Positions 23,124 through 26,671 of a stretch of 26,671 nucleotides of DNA are shown here, piece by piece; the stretch's first letter is position 1, and each line of letters begins with the position of its first letter. Where the stretch lies: contig DEDL01000013.1 in NCBI GenBank assembly GCA_002349525.1, positions 1 through 26,671 of the forward strand. The letters run 5' to 3'. A program made the position numbers and the translations under genes. Source of the stretch: Lachnoclostridium sp. UBA2905. Lineage in GTDB: Bacteria > Bacillota > Clostridia > Lachnospirales > Lachnospiraceae. The notes below the pieces were generated by a model that saw only the letters and a list, made by a program, of their open reading frames with translations, was not told the DNA's origin and searched no databases.

Positions 23124-24509
23124 ATGAGTAACGAACAGGCTCAGGTTAAAGAGAACAAAATGGGCGTAATGCCTGTCACAAAGCTTGTATTTAATATGTC
23201 ACTTCCAATGATGGTTTCCATGTTGGTGCAGGCATTATATAATATTGTTGATAGTATTTTTGTTGCCAAATTATCAGAAGATGCACTTACAGCAGTTTCA
23301 TTGGCATTCCCATTGCAGACACTTTTGATTGCAGTTGGTGCCGGAACAGGAGTTGGTGTGAATGCACTTTTATCCAAGTCACTTGGAGAGAAAAATTATA
23401 AAAGAGCCAATGATACAGCTAAGAACGGCGCATTTATATATGTACTTAGTTTTTTACTGTTCCTTGTACTTGGTTTAACGGTTGTAAAGCCATTTTATGC
23501 TGGACAGGTAAAGTCAGATAATATGCATATTATGGAAATGGGTGTTGAATACCTTAGTATTGTTATGGCATGTTCATTTGGTTTGTTTGCACAGTTTTTC
23601 TTCGAAAGACTTCTTACATCTACAGGAAAGACTATGTTTAGTATGACATCACAGTTATGCGGTGCCATTACCAATATTATTCTTGATCCAATTCTTATAT
23701 TTGGTTTATTTGGTGCCCCAAGACTTGAGGTTGCCGGTGCTGCAATTGCAACAGTTATCGGACAGTGTGTTGCAGGAATTATAGCATTTGTACTTAACAT
23801 TAAATTTAATCATGAGATAAAGCTTAACTTTAAGGGCTTCAGACCTGATAAGAAAATAATTGGAACAATATATGCAGTTGGAATTCCATCTATTATTATG
23901 CAGTCAATAGGTTCTATTATGACATATTGCATGAATAGAATTCTTATTGAATTTTCATCAACGGCAACAGCTGTATTTGGAGTTTATTTTAAGCTTCAGA
24001 GCTTCTTCTTCATGCCTGTATTTGGTCTTAATAATGGTGTTACACCAATTATTGCATTCAGCTATGGTGCAAGGAACAAACATCGTATGTTAAAGACTAT
24101 AAAGATAAGCATGATAGTTGCATGTGGATTTATGTTAGCAGGTTTTGCAGCATTTGAACTTATTCCAGAAGTCTTACTGGGACTTTTCAAGGCTTCAGAC
24201 GAATTACTTAGAATTGGTGTACCAGCACTTAGAATTATAGGTGTTCATTACCTTGTTGCATGGTTCTGTATCGTTGCAGGAACAGTATTCCAGTCACTTG
24301 GAAAGGCTACATTTAGTCTTATCGTATCAATCATGAGACAGCTTGTTGTGCTTGTTCCGGCTGCCTTTATTCTTGCAAAGCTTGGTGGACTTGAAGCAGT
24401 ATGGTGGTCATTCCCAATTGCAGAGGTAATGTCATTTATCGTATCAACAACATGTCTTGTTCATATATATAAGAATATTATCGAGCCATTGCCAGATGGT
24501 GACAAATAA
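23124..24509 (+). CDS. MATE-family efflux transporter
   Basis: A 461-residue protein with about twelve hydrophobic helices in two similar halves. The N-terminal half has LVFNMSLPMMVSMLVQALYNIVDSIFV and GTGVGVNALLSKSLGEKN, the usual MATE signatures; the second half repeats the theme with FGLNNGVTPIIAFSYGARN. MATE proteins expel drugs, toxic metabolites or flavins using Na+ or H+ gradients; clostridial genomes carry many copies, so substrate cannot be assigned. GAAGGGAG stands before the ATG. It has its own promoter. Confidence 0.93.
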   Translation: MSNEQAQVKENKMGVMPVTKLVFNMSLPMMVSMLVQALYNIVDSIFVAKLSEDALTAVSLAFPLQTLLIAVGAGTGVGVNALLSKSLGEKNYKRANDTAKNGAFIYVLSFLLFLVLGLTVVKPFYAGQVKSDNMHIMEMGVEYLSIVMACSFGLFAQFFFERLLTSTGKTMFSMTSQLCGAITNIILDPILIFGLFGAPRLEVAGAAIATVIGQCVAGIIAFVLNIKFNHEIKLNFKGFRPDKKIIGTIYAVGIPSIIMQSIGSIMTYCMNRILIEFSSTATAVFGVYFKLQSFFFMPVFGLNNGVTPIIAFSYGARNKHRMLKTIKISMIVACGFMLAGFAAFELIPEVLLGLFKASDELLRIGVPALRIIGVHYLVAWFCIVAGTVFQSLGKATFSLIVSIMRQLVVLVPAAFILAKLGGLEAVWWSFPIAEVMSFIVSTTCLVHIYKNIIEPLPDGDK

Positions 24510-24537
24510 TAATGATTATTACAAGGGGGAATTAAAT

Positions 24538-25611
24538 ATGTTGAAAGCAGGATTAAGAAATGCTATAAAGGGCCTGGCAATAACATTGGCTGTGTGCTCA
24601 TTTGCTGTTACTGGAAGTCCGTTATGTGAAGCAGAGGGACAGGCGGTCGTGGAAGCAAAGGGTCAGGCGGCTGTACAGACGGTTGGAAACAGTCAGGGAG
24701 CAGTCCTTAAAACATATGCAGGAGAAAATGATGCATCACAGAATACCATAGTATTTACAAAGAGCAGCAAAAAGATTACTGCCGGCAGATCATTTCAATT
24801 TGAGGCCGAGCTTATGGGAGATTCATCCGCAAAGATAAGCTGGAAGGTAGATAAGACAAAGTATGCTGCCATAGATGAAAATGGTCTGTTAAAAACACAG
24901 CGTGCCGGAACTATAAGGGTTTCTGCATCAGCTGATACTGCAAATGGAGCTGTAGCTGCCTCAGTAAAGGTTAAGATAAAGCCTAAAAAAATAATTGCAA
25001 TAGATGCCGGACATCAGGCAAGAGCTAATGGCAATACAGAGCCTGTGGGTCCTGGAGCTTCAACACGTAAGGCTAAGGTTGCAGGAGGAACAACCGGAGT
25101 ATATACAAGGGTTCCTGAATACAAGCTTACTCTTGCAGTAGCAAAGAAGTTAGAAACAGAGCTTAAGGAAAGAGGATACAAGGTTGTTCAGATACGTAAG
25201 AAGAACAATGTGAATATTTCAAATAAAGAGAGAGCGGAAATTGCCAATGAAAATTCTGATATATACATAAGATTACATGCAGATGCTGCAGGCAGTTCAT
25301 CAGTTACAGGAGCAAGTGCTCTTTATCCTTCTGCCCGTAACAGGTATGTAGGCAGTTTAAGCAAAAAGAGTAAAAAGCTTTCTGACTGTGTGCTTTCTTC
25401 AATGTGTAAGAAAGCCGGAACAAAAAGCAGGGGCTGTATTGTCAGAGATGACCTTACAGGAACCAACTGGAGCAAAATTCCTGTGACTCTTATAGAGATG
25501 GGCTTTATGACCAATAAGCAGGAAGATATAAAAATGCAGGATGATGATTATCAGAACAGCATGGTAAAGGGAATGGCTAATGGAATTGACAAATATTTTG
25601 GATACAAATAA
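24538..25611 (+). CDS. Secreted N-acetylmuramoyl-L-alanine amidase with Ig-like domain
   Basis: It cuts the bond between muramic acid and the stem peptide of peptidoglycan. The 357-residue protein has a signal peptide (about 1-33, ending near CEAEG), two short repeats (EGQAVVEAKGQAAV), a Big_2-type Ig-like domain at about 65-148, and an Amidase_3 catalytic domain from 151. Zinc ligands are H159 (AIDAGHQ), E168 and H247 (YIRLHAD), with catalytic E320 (LIEMGFMTN). ATG 24538 has AAGGGGGA upstream; earlier in-frame starts lie inside the MATE gene. Its last 32 bases overlap the next gene. Confidence 0.92.
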   Translation: MLKAGLRNAIKGLAITLAVCSFAVTGSPLCEAEGQAVVEAKGQAAVQTVGNSQGAVLKTYAGENDASQNTIVFTKSSKKITAGRSFQFEAELMGDSSAKISWKVDKTKYAAIDENGLLKTQRAGTIRVSASADTANGAVAASVKVKIKPKKIIAIDAGHQARANGNTEPVGPGASTRKAKVAGGTTGVYTRVPEYKLTLAVAKKLETELKERGYKVVQIRKKNNVNISNKERAEIANENSDIYIRLHADAAGSSSVTGASALYPSARNRYVGSLSKKSKKLSDCVLSSMCKKAGTKSRGCIVRDDLTGTNWSKIPVTLIEMGFMTNKQEDIKMQDDDYQNSMVKGMANGIDKYFGYK

Positions 25612-26464
25612 TCGTAATAGACTTAAAAGTATTCCTGTTAAGAAAATCGGCAAAACTACAGTCAATAAGTCGGAAAACGGTGTATGTTTTCTGACTTTTG
25701 ATTCTTTGAGTAAAGCAGGTGTAGTGCATGGATTTTCAACAAGAGAAGGTGGAGTCAGTAGTGGTATATATAAAAGCATGAATCTTAGCTTTATGCGTGG
25801 AGACGAATATGAAAATGTCAGAGACAATCACAGACTCTTTGCAGAAGCAGTAGGTTATAATTTTGAAGATACGGTTTTTTCAGATCAGGTTCACGATACA
25901 AGGATTGCTTATGTAACAGAAAAAGATAAGGGACTGGGAATGCATGGAGAAAAGGGACTTGAGGGTATGGACGGTCTTGTTACGGATATACCTGACATTC
26001 CCCTTATGACATTTTACGCTGACTGTGTTCCCTTATTGTTTTATGATCCGGTGAAAAGGGTTATAGCATCATCTCATTCTGGATGGCGGGGAACTGTGGC
26101 AGGAATGGGCAGAATCACAACAGAATATCTGTGTAATAATATGGGCTGTAAACGTGAAAATATTATTGCTGTTATTGGACCGTCAATCTGTATGGATTGT
26201 TACGAAGTAAGCGAAGATGTTGCATCATGTTTTTTGGATGCATTTGCAGCAAAAAACCATGATGAGATACTGCGTGATAAGCATAATGGCAAATACCAGC
26301 TTAACCTCTGGGAAGCAAACCGTATTATTCTCGAGAATGCCGGGCTTAAAAAGGAAAATATAAGTATGCCTGACATATGCACATGTCATAATCCTGATAT
26401 TATGATATCCCACCGCCAAACCGGGGGCAAAAGGGGCAATATGGCAGCAGTTATTATGTTGTAG
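25580..26464 (+). CDS. pgeF: PgeF/YlmD-type purine nucleoside phosphorylase (laccase-domain protein)
   Basis: A 294-residue member of the YfiH/YlmD family, once called polyphenol oxidase, shown in other bacteria to phosphorolyse or deaminate purine nucleosides and linked to peptidoglycan proofreading. The metal-binding triad is H105 (SDQVHD), C149 (YADCVPLLFYDP) and H166 (HSGWRGT). GFSTREGGVS and GPSICMDCYEV are also diagnostic. ATG 25580 lies inside the end of the amidase gene, 32 bases before its stop, with AAAGG nine bases upstream, so the two are translationally coupled. Residues 1-30 before the conserved core are variable, so a later start cannot be ruled out. Confidence 0.88.
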   Translation: MELTNILDTNNRNRLKSIPVKKIGKTTVNKSENGVCFLTFDSLSKAGVVHGFSTREGGVSSGIYKSMNLSFMRGDEYENVRDNHRLFAEAVGYNFEDTVFSDQVHDTRIAYVTEKDKGLGMHGEKGLEGMDGLVTDIPDIPLMTFYADCVPLLFYDPVKRVIASSHSGWRGTVAGMGRITTEYLCNNMGCKRENIIAVIGPSICMDCYEVSEDVASCFLDAFAAKNHDEILRDKHNGKYQLNLWEANRIILENAGLKKENISMPDICTCHNPDIMISHRQTGGKRGNMAAVIML

Positions 26465-26562
26465 CAGGTGCGCTGATATAAATCACAGAATTATTATTAA
26501 TATAAATCGCAGACTTGGAGTATAATTTTACTTGGCAGAAAAATAAAATCACAGAACTATTG

Positions 26563-26591
26563 TTGATGTTTTTTAATTAATATGATAGAAT
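26563..26591 (+). promoter_or_regulatory. Promoter of the tRNA-Thr gene
   Basis: TTGATG (26563-26568), 17-base spacer, TAGAAT (26586-26591). A perfect 8-bp dyad TTGTCACA-TATT-TGTGACAA (26599-26618) follows at the predicted start point. The stretch from 26465 to here has only A/T-rich near-repeats of ATAAATCACAGAA. Confidence 0.7.
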
Positions 26592-26623
26592 TATACAGTT
26601 GTCACATATTTGTGACAAGAGAT

Positions 26624-26671
26624 GCCGTTATAGCACAGTCGGTAGTGCGACGCACTCGTAATGCGTAGGTC
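26624..26671 (+). tRNA. tRNA-Thr (anticodon CGT), 5' part, cut by the window end
   Basis: Acceptor 5' strand GCCGTTA, TA, D-arm GCAC-AGTCGGTA-GTGC, anticodon stem ACGCA/TGCGT around CTCGTAA, with anticodon CGT at 26657-26659, then variable loop AGGTC. The T-arm and the 3' acceptor strand lie beyond the window. Confidence 0.93.

Overview
The window is low-GC DNA with every recognisable gene on the + strand. Gene content and regulatory style point to a Firmicute of the class Clostridia, most likely Lachnospiraceae. The pointers are a T-box riboswitch, a CIRCE/sigma-A heat-shock promoter, an HPr-like small protein without the active histidine, an Ig-like-domain amidase, and strong AGGAGG-type ribosome binding sites. 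No 16S gene or other species marker is present, so the genus is not assigned.

Layout. (1) 1-1700 is a decayed phage remnant: a portal-protein C-terminus, a Nudix domain and a small C-terminal domain that once formed one reading frame, now broken by at least three frameshifts, then an intact 66-residue gene and two terminators. (2) 1700-7050 alternates intact housekeeping genes (tcdA, exodeoxyribonuclease III, fructokinase, an HPr-like protein) with fragments of other genes: a response regulator that lost its phospho-aspartate, an azlD fragment, an internally deleted sucrose-6-phosphate hydrolase, and the tail of a hybrid histidine kinase. (3) 7017-10678 holds a T-box leader controlling a CstA-type peptide/pyruvate transporter, then a FAD-dependent dehydrogenase. 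(4) 10739-12568 is a heat-shock unit (hsp20 and a zinc-finger-less DnaJ) behind a CIRCE-like operator. (5) 12607-13979 holds a DUF1294 membrane protein and a secreted DNA/RNA nuclease. (6) 14032-18318 is a complete phosphate-uptake operon, pstS-pstC-pstA-pstB-phoU, behind a Pho-box-like repeat. (7) 18338-20763 is the least ordinary part: a large palindromic element, a second hairpin, a terminator, one long gene joining an SGNH hydrolase, an Ig-like domain and a flavodoxin, and then four complete copies and one partial copy of a 53-bp tandem repeat. (8) 20790-26464 holds an RmlD-like reductase coupled to a dicarboxylate/amino-acid symporter, a MATE transporter, a cell-wall amidase and PgeF/YlmD. 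(9) The window ends inside a tRNA-Thr(CGT) gene with its own promoter.

How it fits together. The intact genes cover phosphate acquisition, heat shock, peptide and organic-acid import, wall turnover and repair. The pseudogenes show that this stretch tolerates deletions, so the unusual SGNH-flavodoxin fusion should be read with that in mind; both of its enzyme domains look complete. The best candidates for something new are the SGNH/Ig-like/flavodoxin protein, the 53-bp repeat array behind it, the structured leader before the exonuclease gene, and the palindromic element after phoU.
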